Assembly (NCBI RefSeq): GCF_003268675.1
Contig: NZ_CP029378.1
Location: 3,782,001 to 3,846,000, forward strand
DNA from: Streptomyces bacillaris
GTDB lineage: Bacteria > Actinomycetota > Actinomycetes > Streptomycetales > Streptomycetaceae
DNA: 64,000 nt
Direction of reading: 5' to 3'
A program made the translations under genes and the position numbers. Below the pieces are notes generated by a model. That model did no database searches and was not told where the DNA came from. It was given only the letters and a program-made list of their open reading frames with translations. Below are positions 51,878 to 59,469 of this stretch, in pieces (positions within the stretch are counted from its first letter, which is position 1; each line of letters opens with the position of its first letter).

Positions 51878-52087
51878 TCAGAGGAGGGGGCCGGCGGGGA
51901 CGTCGTCGATCGGGCGGCCGTTGATGTGGGCGGGCAGGAGGGGCCGCTGCGGCACGGGCAGCCGGACCGGCCGGGCGGGGCGGGCCTGGCGGGTGTTGCG
52001 GGCGCAGACCGGGCCGATGCCCAGGCGCAGTGAGGTCTGGCCGGTCAGGCGGCGCCCGCACACGGCGCAGCGGCGTACGTCAGGCAT
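51878..52087 (-). CDS. DUF6011-like small zinc protein
   Basis: 69 residues. RRCAVCGRRLTGQTSLRLGIGPVCARN matches the DUF6011 pattern of a CxxC followed by a GxGPxC motif. Function unknown. Confidence 0.6.
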   Translation of the reverse strand: MPDVRRCAVCGRRLTGQTSLRLGIGPVCARNTRQARPARPVRLPVPQRPLLPAHINGRPIDDVPAGPLL

Positions 52088-52661
52088 CGGGCATCACCCG
52101 GATGTCCGCCAGGGGCACGCGCTGGCCGAGCTGGGTGTGCAGGGACCGCAACCGGGCGACGGCCTGCCCGTCACGGCGGCGCAGCCGCTTGCGAGCCTCG
52201 GTCGTCAGGCCGTACCAGCATGTGCGGCACAGGTACAGGCCGCTTTCCTTCGGTTCGGTGCGGCAGCTGGGGCAGGACGTCATCGTGTGGTCTCCTCGGC
52301 GCGCCTCGTTCGTGGTGGGCGGCTGCTCCCCCTCGGGGACGGTCTGCCACCAGCGGGTTCCGTGCTCGTCGGCGTGGCTGCCCTGGTGGTGCGGGCGCAG
52401 GACGCACTCGGTGGGCGGAGTGTGCTCGCTGAAGGGGGGCTTCGGATGTCCGCAGTGCTCGGCTGGGACGTCGGTGGGCCATTCGATGTGGGCGCCGTGG
52501 TAGCTGTGGGCGAGCAGGAGGTCGAGGGTGCGGGCGCCGGAGCAAATCCCCCAGTCCGGGTCATCCATGACGACGGCGCGGCCGTTGGGGAACACGGCGC
52601 CATCGAGGGGCTCACCGTTGCGCTGGATCAGGCGGAAGGGACGGGCGAAGACGGCGGTCAC
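52080..52661 (-). CDS. Hypothetical protein with C-terminal zinc ribbon
   Basis: 193 residues from the GTG at 52661. Two parts: an N-terminal domain with AVVMDDPDWGICSGARTLD and AEHCGHPKPPFSEHTPPTEC, and a C-terminal ribbon (CPSCRTEPKESGLYLCRTC) after an internal ATG at which a second, separate protein could start. It may be a fusion of two genes. Overlaps the next gene by eight bases. Confidence 0.55.
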   Translation of the reverse strand: MTAVFARPFRLIQRNGEPLDGAVFPNGRAVVMDDPDWGICSGARTLDLLLAHSYHGAHIEWPTDVPAEHCGHPKPPFSEHTPPTECVLRPHHQGSHADEHGTRWWQTVPEGEQPPTTNEARRGDHTMTSCPSCRTEPKESGLYLCRTCWYGLTTEARKRLRRRDGQAVARLRSLHTQLGQRVPLADIRVMPDA

Positions 52662-52789
52662 GGGCCTACCACCACGGTGCACACGCCGGACAGGCACAGG
52701 CTCTGTCCCTCGCTGACGTAGTGGACGTGCTCGCCCTCGGCGGCGAGGTCCTCGGCGGCCGTACGGGCCGGGCTGGGCTGGGTGTTCAT
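52658..52789 (-). CDS. Tiny protein
   Basis: 43 residues. AAEDLAAEGEHVHYVSEG then a C-terminal Cys pair (LCLSGVCTVVVG). ATG overlaps the upstream stop (ATGA), and its own stop overlaps the next GTG. Confidence 0.45.
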   Translation of the reverse strand: MNTQPSPARTAAEDLAAEGEHVHYVSEGQSLCLSGVCTVVVGP

Positions 52790-53004
52790 CGGGTCGGAGT
52801 TCCCTTCGTGAGGTGTCGTACGGGCGGGACGGGCCGGGGCCGGTAGGCGTGGCCGGGGCAGCGGTCGGGGCCGGTCTGCCACCCGGCCCGTACGGCGGTC
52901 GCGTACGCCTCGCCCTGGTCGGTGCTCCCGGTCGGCAGGTACGCGGCGCACCCCCCGTACGGGCCGAGGGGGGCGTCGCAGCGGATGGTCAGGGTGAGGC
53001 TCAC
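52786..53004 (-). CDS. Small Cys-containing protein
   Basis: 72 residues from the GTG at 53004. Contains RCDAPLGPYGGCAAYLPTG and DRCPGHAYRP, a three-Cys plus His set. Coupled to the Lsr2-like gene by a GTGA overlap. Confidence 0.5.
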   Translation of the reverse strand: MSLTLTIRCDAPLGPYGGCAAYLPTGSTDQGEAYATAVRAGWQTGPDRCPGHAYRPRPVPPVRHLTKGTPTR

Positions 53005-53408
53005 CGCTGCTGCACCCCGGCCCCGGTGCACGTGGGGTGGTGCTCCCGCCAGGCGGCCAGGACGGCGGTCGGGATCTGGCCTCGGTCCGGGACGGTCAGG
53101 CCCTTGCCGCGGGCCCAGGTACGGACGGTCGCCGGGTCGTAGTCCCGGGCGGGCTTGCGCCGGGGAGCGAGCCGGGCCTTACGGGCACGGATCTCGGCCA
53201 GGCGCTCTTCCAGCTCGGCCTCCTCCGCCGTGACCCGGGCCAGCTCCTGTTCCTCGTGGTGGCGGGTGCGCAGGGTGCCGAGCGCGTCGTGGGCCTGGGC
53301 GGCCAGGCGCTGAATGCTCTTGTCGGTGTGGGCGTGTGCCCAGGCGATCAGGGCCCCCACGGTGAGCGGCACGTCGGCCGGGGGCTGGGGTACGGGCGGG
53401 GTGGTCAT
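53001..53408 (-). CDS. Lsr2-like DNA-binding protein
   Basis: 135 residues. N-terminal helical/coiled region (~55-85, RVTAEEAELEERLAEIRARK) and a C-terminal Lsr2 DNA-binding domain (TVRTWARGKGLTVPDRGQIP, then TAVLAAWREHH). The usual Lsr2 N-terminal dimerisation strand is replaced by the coiled coil. Could counter host xenogeneic silencing or bind phage DNA. Confidence 0.75.
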   Translation of the reverse strand: MTTPPVPQPPADVPLTVGALIAWAHAHTDKSIQRLAAQAHDALGTLRTRHHEEQELARVTAEEAELEERLAEIRARKARLAPRRKPARDYDPATVRTWARGKGLTVPDRGQIPTAVLAAWREHHPTCTGAGVQQR

Positions 53409-53515
53409 CGTGGTGTCCTTCGCGGAGAAGCGGATACGGGGCAGGCGGGGGCCGGGTGGCGGGGGATGCCGGGCGTCTCCTCATCGATGAGGGCCTGGAG
53501 CGCGGCGACCGTCAC
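53405..53515 (-). CDS. Tiny coupled protein
   Basis: 36 residues. MTVAALQALIDEETPGIPRH with a Pro/Arg-rich tail; GTG overlaps the upstream stop (GTGA). Too short to interpret. Confidence 0.4.
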   Translation of the reverse strand: MTVAALQALIDEETPGIPRHPAPACPVSASPRRTPR

Positions 53516-53724
53516 GGGCCCTCGCCCGTGGCCCGGTCGCGGAGTTCGGTGGTGGTACCGCACGTCCAGCCGGCCAGGCCGTCCAGGAGGGCCTGGCGGT
53601 GCGCGGCGGCGTCCTGATCGGGGTGGGGGCAGGGGCCCGGGCGGCGGCCGCCGTACGTTCCGGTGGGCCACTCCTCATCGAGGAGCGCGCGCGTGTCCCG
53701 GGCAGCGGCCACCGTCGGGTTCAC
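53512..53724 (-). CDS. Small hypothetical protein
   Basis: 70 residues, GTG start overlapping the upstream stop. Helical start (VAAARDTRALLDEEWPTG) and a single Cys pair (GPCPHPDQ, WTCGTTTE). Function unknown. Confidence 0.45.
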   Translation of the reverse strand: MNPTVAAARDTRALLDEEWPTGTYGGRRPGPCPHPDQDAAAHRQALLDGLAGWTCGTTTELRDRATGEGP

Positions 53725-54035
53725 CGCTGCCACGGCACCGGCCTCACGCCCGACACCTGCCGCTGCCCACCACCGCTGCTGCGCCTGGGCGGCGGGGAGG
53801 GGCAGGTGGCGTGGTGGGGCATCGCCCGCCACTCGCCCGGCTTGATGTCCGGGCGGGCCGCGGTGACCGTACGGACGTAGAGGACCCCGTCCGGACCCTG
53901 CATCACCGCGACGTTGCCCTCCTCGTCCGGCTCGGCGTTCACGGGCTGCCTGCGCCCGTTGGCCGTGGTGAGGCACCACACGATCGGGGCGCGGCAGCGG
54001 CGGCAGTGCGTCAGGTGGCGGGGCGCGGGCTTCAT
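53721..54035 (-). CDS. Small zinc-finger protein
   Basis: 104 residues. HCRRCRAPIVWCLTTANGRRQPVN gives a CxxC plus Cys, and a later His/Cys (AMPHHATCPSPP). This pattern is frequent in Streptomyces phage early genes. Start overlaps the replication protein stop (ATGA). Confidence 0.55.
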   Translation of the reverse strand: MKPAPRHLTHCRRCRAPIVWCLTTANGRRQPVNAEPDEEGNVAVMQGPDGVLYVRTVTAARPDIKPGEWRAMPHHATCPSPPPRRSSGGGQRQVSGVRPVPWQR

Positions 54036-55624
54036 CCGGTGGTCCTTCCGTCGTGCTCGGGATCGATCAGGTGGGGCAGGACCAGCGCCCTGCCGTAGAG
54101 GCGGATCGCGGCCGGGGCGCCGTGCTCGACGAGCGCCTGGCGGACGGCCTCCGGGGTGGCCGCCGCGCGCAGCTGCTCCCGTACGTCCGGCCCGGGCGGC
54201 TCGGGCCCGGGCTCCGGCGGGGGCGGCCAGGGCAACCACCGCACCGGCGGCCTGGGCCGGGCGGGCGGTTCGGGCCGGGGCTCTACCACCGTCCGCCGCT
54301 GCGCCCCGGTCGCCTCCTCGGCGGCGATCTCCTGGGCGGTGGCGGCGATGTTGGCGCACAGGTGGCAGCGTTCGCCGGTGGACCAGGTGGTGCCGGACTC
54401 GCAGGAGGGCAGGCGGCATCCGTGCCGGACGAGTCCGGCGCCGAGGATCCACCGGCCGACCTCTCCGCGGTGGGCGTGCTCGGCGGCGGGGCCGTGGGCG
54501 GTGAGGCGGGAGAAGCGGGCGGTCAGCCGTGCCGTGAGGCGCTCGGTGCCGACGCCTGCGGAGAGCTGCCGGCCGATCTCCTGCCCGATCCGCCGCAGCA
54601 CGTACGGGCTGATGCGCTCGAGTTCGTGGCGTACGGGCTCGAGGACCTGCCACACCCTCGGGGAGAGCTGGAGGCCCGGCCCGCGGTACGAACCGGCCGC
54701 CGCCTTGTTGCTGCGCTTTTCGCCGTGACCGGTCGCGCTACTACCCGCATCTCGCCTACGGCGGATCCCCCCACAACCCTCGCTCGTCAACGGTCGGTCA
54801 GTCGTACGGTCTTCCTCAGTCGCGGGGGATCCGTCAGCTGTGCGGGGAGCCGATCCGTCATGTATGTCAGGGGCCGCGGTGGCCCGGGCGGCGGGCGCCG
54901 GGGGCTCGGCCGGGGCGGTGTCGGGGTCGTCGAGGACGGGGTGCAGCGGGCGCGGGTGGGCCTCGTAGGCGTGGCGGCCGCGCGGCCCCTGGCGGCGGTG
55001 GATGGTGACCCACCCGGAGCCCTCCAGGTCGTCCAGAAGGCGCATCACCTGCCGCTCGCCCAGCGGCTCACCCGCGCTGTCGCCGTACTGGTGGCGCACG
55101 ACGGCGCGCAGCTCCGCGAGGGAGAGCGGCATGCGGCGGATCTGGGCGTAGGCGATGACCGCGTACAGGCGCAGCTGGCGGGGCGGAAGGGACGTGGCGG
55201 CAGGGGCGGGGACCCACACGAACAGCTCGCCCTCCTCGGCCGGGCGTACCCAGCGCTCGGCGGACTCGCCCTCGCCGTCGCGGGAGGTACGGCGCCGGGT
55301 GATGACCTCGGCTATCCCGTCGCTGCCGGCGGTCGTGAGCTGAGTCAGGGCCCGCTCGACCTCGGACACGGACAGACCGAGGTAGGCCGCGATCGTGGTG
55401 ACCTTCGCGCGGCAGTTTTCCGGGCGCATGGCCAGGGCTGCGATCTTGATGTAGACGCTCAGGGCCGAATCCCGGTACTGAGCACCTACAACCAGGCGCA
55501 GGGGCACACGAACACGCAGGCCGCCGCCGCTGCGCGGGCGTGCCCCGGTGGCCGCGCGGGGCGGCTGGGGGCACGGCGCAGCCGCAGCATGTGCTGCGGT
55601 GCGCGGCGCGGCGACGGCGGACAA
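54032..55624 (-). CDS. Replication-type helix-turn-helix protein
   Basis: 530 residues from a TTG. The middle third holds two winged-helix domains (KVTTIAAYLGLSVSEVERAL and ERQVMRLLDDLEGSGWVTIH), followed by a low-complexity linker. The C-terminal zinc cluster (CRLPSCESG to RCHLCANIAATAQ) precedes the end. This architecture is the usual candidate replication initiator or helicase loader of actinophages. The first ~40 residues are Ala/Pro-rich, so the start is uncertain. Largest gene of the early region. Confidence 0.68.
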   Translation of the reverse strand: MSAVAAPRTAAHAAAAPCPQPPRAATGARPRSGGGLRVRVPLRLVVGAQYRDSALSVYIKIAALAMRPENCRAKVTTIAAYLGLSVSEVERALTQLTTAGSDGIAEVITRRRTSRDGEGESAERWVRPAEEGELFVWVPAPAATSLPPRQLRLYAVIAYAQIRRMPLSLAELRAVVRHQYGDSAGEPLGERQVMRLLDDLEGSGWVTIHRRQGPRGRHAYEAHPRPLHPVLDDPDTAPAEPPAPAARATAAPDIHDGSAPRTADGSPATEEDRTTDRPLTSEGCGGIRRRRDAGSSATGHGEKRSNKAAAGSYRGPGLQLSPRVWQVLEPVRHELERISPYVLRRIGQEIGRQLSAGVGTERLTARLTARFSRLTAHGPAAEHAHRGEVGRWILGAGLVRHGCRLPSCESGTTWSTGERCHLCANIAATAQEIAAEEATGAQRRTVVEPRPEPPARPRPPVRWLPWPPPPEPGPEPPGPDVREQLRAAATPEAVRQALVEHGAPAAIRLYGRALVLPHLIDPEHDGRTTG

Positions 55625-55645
55625 CTCGTGCTCCAGGGTGGGGTG

Positions 55646-56095
55646 TTACGGGGTGGGCTGGTCGGTCTTGGCGGAGGCGGTGCGGGCCGCGCGCAGGGTG
55701 GCGATGGCGTGGCGAGGGACGTGGGGCTGCAGGGTGGTGCGGCCGGGGGTGGGCTCGGCGGTGGAGACCCAGCCGCGGGACTCCAGGACCCGCAGCGCGA
55801 TGAGGACCTGGCCCACGGTCAGGCCGGTGTCGGTGGCCAGGCGGTGCAGGCCGGGCTGCCGGTCGTCCCGGATCACACCGGTCTCGCCGTTGGCGTACGT
55901 ACCGATGACGAGGGCCAGGAGGCGAGGGTGGGGAGTCATCCCGGACTGGCGGATGGCTTGTGTGTAGGCCGGGCGGAACCGCCACGTGCCGAGTTCGACA
56001 GGGGCCATCAGGCCGGCCATCCGGCGCGCCGCCCGGGCCTTCGCGGCAGGGGTGGCGAGTTGGGCGGGCGACGGGCGGGGGTCGGAGATCGTCAC
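55646..56095 (-). CDS. Winged-helix protein
   Basis: 149 residues, GTG at 56095. Helix-turn-helix LHRLATDTGLTVGQVLIAL and wing RVLESRGWVSTAEPTPGRTT. Precedes the large replication-type protein and may act with it as a DNA-binding helper. Confidence 0.6.
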   Translation of the reverse strand: MTISDPRPSPAQLATPAAKARAARRMAGLMAPVELGTWRFRPAYTQAIRQSGMTPHPRLLALVIGTYANGETGVIRDDRQPGLHRLATDTGLTVGQVLIALRVLESRGWVSTAEPTPGRTTLQPHVPRHAIATLRAARTASAKTDQPTP

Positions 56096-56304
56096 GGCTG
56101 CTCCTGTTCGTCGAGGTCGGGCTGGTTGTCGGGGTGGTTGAGGTAGGAGCCGGGCGGCCAGCCCGGGCCCGGCGGGGGCTCGGGCAGGCCGCGCAGCGCG
56201 GAGGGGGTGTGGAGGTTGCACTTCCAGCCGGTCACGTACCGGCGGGCGTAGGCCAGGCCGTGCGGGAAGCCAACGTCCCCGCACGGCGGCGGCCGCCGCC
56301 TCAC
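56092..56304 (-). CDS. Small Pro-rich protein
   Basis: 70 residues, GTG overlapping the upstream stop (GTGA). VRRRPPPCGD at the start, YVTGWKCNLHTP in the middle. Two Cys; function unknown. Confidence 0.45.
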   Translation of the reverse strand: MRRRPPPCGDVGFPHGLAYARRYVTGWKCNLHTPSALRGLPEPPPGPGWPPGSYLNHPDNQPDLDEQEQP

Positions 56305-56549
56305 GAGGCCGAGGTGTTGATGTGGCCGCAGTGGGTGCAGCGCAGACCGGCCGAGGTGACGTCGTGCGGCCACTCCATGTGCCCGCACCGCGGCCGGTCG
56401 CAGCGCGCCCACATCCGCCGCTCGGTGTCCCGGGCGGCCGGCCCCGGGGCGGGGGCCGGGGGGCGGCGGCGGGGCAGGAGCCGGGAGGCCCAGGGGAGGA
56501 CGACGGCCAGGACCACGGAGCAGAACCCGACGAGCAGCCACTCAGACAT
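56301..56549 (-). CDS. Membrane-anchored zinc-ribbon protein
   Basis: 82 residues. N-terminal TM helix (LLVGFCSVVLAVVLPWAS), then a C-terminal four-Cys cluster (RCDRPRCGHMEWPH, LRCTHCGHIN). Cytoplasmic zinc domain tethered to the membrane. Stop overlaps the next start. Confidence 0.55.
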   Translation of the reverse strand: MSEWLLVGFCSVVLAVVLPWASRLLPRRRPPAPAPGPAARDTERRMWARCDRPRCGHMEWPHDVTSAGLRCTHCGHINTSAS

Positions 56550-56898
56550 CGGCCCGCTCCTGACGGGCGGCGACCAGGCGGCGGGCGGCGGCGGTCAGGC
56601 GCAGCTCCGCGAGGGCGACTCCGTACGCGGCGCACTGCCCCGAGCACCACACCCGGTCCGGCTCCCGCGACCCGTACACACCGGCCCGCGTCCACCCCGC
56701 CAGCGCCGGGTCGGCCTCGTCCAGGGCGTCGGCCTTCGTGCCGCACCGGGGGGTGCGGCACTGGCCGGGAGTCTCGACCGGGCGGCCGGGCTGCGGCGCC
56801 CCGTACGACCCGCCGTTCCACTCCTGCTGCGCCCTGCCGGCGCTCTTCTTGCGCGGCGCCGCCTTCCTCTTCGGCGCGGTGAACCCAGGCGCTGCCAT
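56542..56898 (-). CDS. Cys-containing hypothetical protein
   Basis: 118 residues. Lys/Arg-rich start (APKRKAAPRKKSAGRAQQ), then CRTPRCGTKADALDEAD and VWCSGQCAAYGVALAEL. Two Cys pairs suggest a zinc site of FCS/MYM type. Function unknown. Confidence 0.55.
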   Translation of the reverse strand: MAAPGFTAPKRKAAPRKKSAGRAQQEWNGGSYGAPQPGRPVETPGQCRTPRCGTKADALDEADPALAGWTRAGVYGSREPDRVWCSGQCAAYGVALAELRLTAAARRLVAARQERADV

Positions 56899-57035
56899 CA
56901 CGTGGTCCCTTCGGTCTTGCGGTGCTTGGCGGTGGTGGTGATGCGGTGGTCCGCGGCCCAGCCGACGGCGATGAGCACGCCGACGGCCAGGCCGAGACCG
57001 ATCAGGGAGCACAGGACCCACAGGTCCCCGCTCAC
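56898..57035 (-). CDS. Single-pass membrane protein
   Basis: 45 residues, GTG start. TM helix LCSLIGLGLAVGVLIAVGW and a short basic tail. Overlaps the next start (TGATG). Confidence 0.5.
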   Translation of the reverse strand: MSGDLWVLCSLIGLGLAVGVLIAVGWAADHRITTTAKHRKTEGTT

Positions 57036-57310
57036 GGCCGGGCCCCGGAGGGGGCGAGCAGCCTCCGTAACCGGGCCGCCGCGGCGGCGATATGGGCCTC
57101 GGGGGTGAGCGCGTAGGGGACGGGCTCCTCGTCCAGCGGCACCACGTACGGCAGGCGCACGCCCAGGACGTGGGCGACCTGCTGCCACGCCTCCCACCGC
57201 CCGGCCTCCGCCGCGACCTCGGCCGGGGGGCCGGTCGTGGTCGGCGGGGCGGTAGGCAGGAGGCGGAGCAGCGCCGACTCGAGGGCCTCCAGCTCCTCTG
57301 CGGGGCTCAC
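57032..57310 (-). CDS. Small helical protein
   Basis: 92 residues. ELEALESALLRLLPTAPP and EAGRWEAWQQVAHVLGVRL. Predicted helical, no Cys. Coupled on both sides. Confidence 0.48.
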   Translation of the reverse strand: MSPAEELEALESALLRLLPTAPPTTTGPPAEVAAEAGRWEAWQQVAHVLGVRLPYVVPLDEEPVPYALTPEAHIAAAAARLRRLLAPSGARP

Positions 57311-57927
57311 CGCTCCGCGTCCGGGTCGTACGTCGCCTCGGCCAGCACGGGGACGACGACGTACCCGGTGAACTGGGGCTGGCCGCCGTCCACTTCGACG
57401 GTGAGTTCCGAGAACTCCTCGTCCTCCTCGTCGCGGACCCAGTCGAAGAGGACCGTGTGCTCGGGCCCGTAGGACAGAGACTGCTCGGCCTCGGCGTGAG
57501 CCCGGGCAGCGTCCTCGGTGGTGTACGTGCCGAGCGGGATCGTCTCGTGCTCGGCCCGGTAAACGGTGCGCTCCCGGGCCTCCAGCTCCGCCAGGTCCTC
57601 GGCGGTGTGGACCAGGCCCGCCGCATGCAGAGCAGCCGCCTGGTGCGCGTACAGGGCGGAGGGGCGTTTGCCCGCAGAGTTCCAGTGCAGGGCAGCACCG
57701 GCCAGGACGTTCTGGACCAGGCGCAGCCGGTGAGCGGTGGACTCGCCCGGCTGGGTGTCCTTCCCCTCCAGGGCGTCGGTGATCCGGTCGGCCAGCGGTG
57801 CGGCAGTGCCGGTCCAGGTGTCGCGGCCGCCGTGGTGCAGCGGCTGCTCCACGGTGATCCGGGCATCGGGGCGGGCGCCGGGCAGGACACTCAGGATGGC
57901 GTCCAGAACCAGAGTGCGGATCGTCAC
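57307..57927 (-). CDS. Hypothetical early protein
   Basis: 206 residues from the GTG at 57927. Helical N-terminal half (ADRITDALEGKDTQPGES, LAELEARERTVYRAEHETI), acidic C-terminal half (DEEDEEFSELTVEVDGG). Family not recognised. Confidence 0.52.
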   Translation of the reverse strand: MTIRTLVLDAILSVLPGARPDARITVEQPLHHGGRDTWTGTAAPLADRITDALEGKDTQPGESTAHRLRLVQNVLAGAALHWNSAGKRPSALYAHQAAALHAAGLVHTAEDLAELEARERTVYRAEHETIPLGTYTTEDAARAHAEAEQSLSYGPEHTVLFDWVRDEEDEEFSELTVEVDGGQPQFTGYVVVPVLAEATYDPDAER

Positions 57928-58280
57928 GCCTCCACCGCCGTGGCGGCGTCGTCCGGGTCGGTGGTCCAGAGGGTGACGGTGGTCCCGTCGACCGGGACGA
58001 CGACCTTGTACGTGGTGCTGCCGCCCTCGGTCTGGGTCTTGGTGACCGGGACGTCGTAGGCGGCGGCGATCTCCAGGAGCGGGGCGAGCAGCAGGTAGCC
58101 GGCCTCCCCGGCGTAGTGCGTGCGGTCCCACGTCTTCTGGCAGGTGAAGAACGGCTCGGCCGGGGACGAGGCCGAGGCGAGGACCTTCCACGTTGCGTTT
58201 GCCGCCGCCTGCACGCCGGTCTTCCAGGCGAGGGGCTTCACGGACTGGGGGGACGTGGTTTCGATAGTCTGCGTGGACAC
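57924..58280 (-). CDS. Hypothetical early protein
   Basis: 118 residues. AANATWKVLASASSPAEP, then TWDRTHYAGEAGYLLLAPLL and TYKVVVPVDGTTVTLWTTD. Alpha/beta; function unknown. First gene of the long coupled early run; start overlaps nothing upstream, so a promoter probably lies in 58281-58368. Confidence 0.52.
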   Translation of the reverse strand: MSTQTIETTSPQSVKPLAWKTGVQAAANATWKVLASASSPAEPFFTCQKTWDRTHYAGEAGYLLLAPLLEIAAAYDVPVTKTQTEGGSTTYKVVVPVDGTTVTLWTTDPDDAATAVEA

Positions 58281-58368
58281 AGTTACCTCTCAGGTGCGTT
58301 GAGATGTGCTGGTGAGGGGTCGCCTATGGACCAGGCCCGGTCCGGGGCGGCCCCGACGTACGTGTGGG

Positions 58369-58581
58369 TCAGGCGGTCTCGAGCAGGTGAACCAGCGACG
58401 CGGTGACGACGCGGTGGCACTTGCCGAAGGACAAGGTCCGGACCGGCGCCTCTCCTCGCTTCACGAGGTCGTAGAGGTGGGACTTACTCACGCCCAGCGC
58501 CTTGGCTGCTTCAGGTACGGCCACCGTTGCCGGCCATGACCTCACCTCAGCGAGCGTCGGACCGGCGGCCGCGGCGCTCAT
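58369..58581 (-). CDS. Excisionase-like helix-turn-helix protein
   Basis: 70 residues from the ATG at 58581. TVAVPEAAKALGVSKSHLYDL with RTLSFGKCHRVVTASLVHLL matches the AlpA/excisionase winged helix. It overlaps the XRE gene stop by four bases and is ~0.9 kb from the integrase, so it is the likely recombination directionality factor. Confidence 0.68.
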   Translation of the reverse strand: MSAAAAGPTLAEVRSWPATVAVPEAAKALGVSKSHLYDLVKRGEAPVRTLSFGKCHRVVTASLVHLLETA

Positions 58582-58805
58582 GACGAAGCCGCTTCGGAGG
58601 ACGACGGCATCAAGTCCGAGACCTCGCACCCGAACGCGCTGGCAAGTCGAGCCAGCATCGGGGCGGATGCGCCAGAGATTCCGCGTTCAACCATGGAGAT
58701 GTGGCTCTTGGTGGTGCGAGCTCGGCGGGCCAGCTCCTTCTGGGTGAGCCCGGCCTCGACTCGGCGCCGTCGGATCTGAGCGGGGTCCTGGTAGTGCGCT
58801 CTCAT
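58578..58805 (-). CDS. XRE-family repressor
   Basis: 75 residues from the ATG at 58805. Cro/C1 domain RRRRVEAGLTQKELARRA with KSHISMVERGISGASAPML. Divergent from the other XRE gene across an AT-rich control region, so one half of the likely lysogeny switch. Confidence 0.82.
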   Translation of the reverse strand: MRAHYQDPAQIRRRRVEAGLTQKELARRARTTKSHISMVERGISGASAPMLARLASAFGCEVSDLMPSSSEAASS

Positions 58806-58946
58806 GGGCGACACAGTAGCCACAAGTTCAAAGAAGTACAAGAAAGAATAAGACTTAGGTTGCCCTAATTCAATGTTGTCTACCGTCTGGCGAACTGGTG
58901 CCATAAAGTTCAGCGAAGTTCGATACGCATCCTGAAAGGACCCCTG
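58806..58946. promoter_or_regulatory. AT-rich divergent control region of the lysogeny switch
   Basis: 141 bases, clearly less GC-rich than the surroundings. AAGTTC occurs three times (about 58824, 58906, 58917), twice as GAAGTTC-like units near the plus-strand start. Promoters for both XRE genes must lie here; -10/-35 boxes cannot be assigned with confidence. Confidence 0.55.
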
Positions 58947-59384
58947 GTGAGCGCGCCCCCACCCGCACCACCGCCCGAGGCCGAGGTCATCCGGTTGGCC
59001 CGGCTAGCTCGAGGCCTGAGTCCCGAGGCCGCGGCCGCCCGTACGCCCGTGCGTCTTGGCGGTGGGAGGTGGCGCCACATCGAGCAGGGCTACACCCGCA
59101 GGGTTCCGTTCACACCGACCGCCGCACCGGCAAAGACCCTCGCGCACATGGCGAACGTCGTAGGCGTCCGTCCCGAGCAGCTGGATGGCGCAGGGCGAGG
59201 CGACGCTGCGGAGATCCTCCGGGAGATCAAGCGCCAGGAAGCGGCTGAGCAGCCGGGCCCCGGGCCGGCCGATCCCCGAGTGCAGATGGCGTTGGACATC
59301 CTCACGGACCTGCCGCCGCGCGTCCGCGAAGAGGTACTGCGCCGCTTGAGCCCGGAGGACAGGAAGCGCATCGACGAAGGCTGA
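58947..59384 (+). CDS. XRE-type regulator, immunity repressor candidate
   Basis: 145 residues, GTG at 58947 with GAAAGGA upstream. Helix-turn-helix LARLARGLSPEAAAARTPV with WRHIEQGY, followed by a helical C-terminal domain (LDILTDLPPRVREEVLRRL). Lies 85 bases before the integrase on the same strand and is the better candidate for the lysogenic repressor. Confidence 0.72.
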   Translation: MSAPPPAPPPEAEVIRLARLARGLSPEAAAARTPVRLGGGRWRHIEQGYTRRVPFTPTAAPAKTLAHMANVVGVRPEQLDGAGRGDAAEILREIKRQEAAEQPGPGPADPRVQMALDILTDLPPRVREEVLRRLSPEDRKRIDEG

Positions 59385-59469
59385 AGATCCATCGAAGCCC
59401 CCGTAGCCGATGGGATTCCCGAGGCCGCGGGGGCTTCGGCGTAGGCAGAGCATCGACAGAGGAGGCGGC

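Noticed and set aside
54032..55624. A pSAM2-type RepSA replication initiator
   Set aside because: No rolling-circle Tyr/His motifs seen; winged helices and a zinc cluster fit a phage-type replication protein better.
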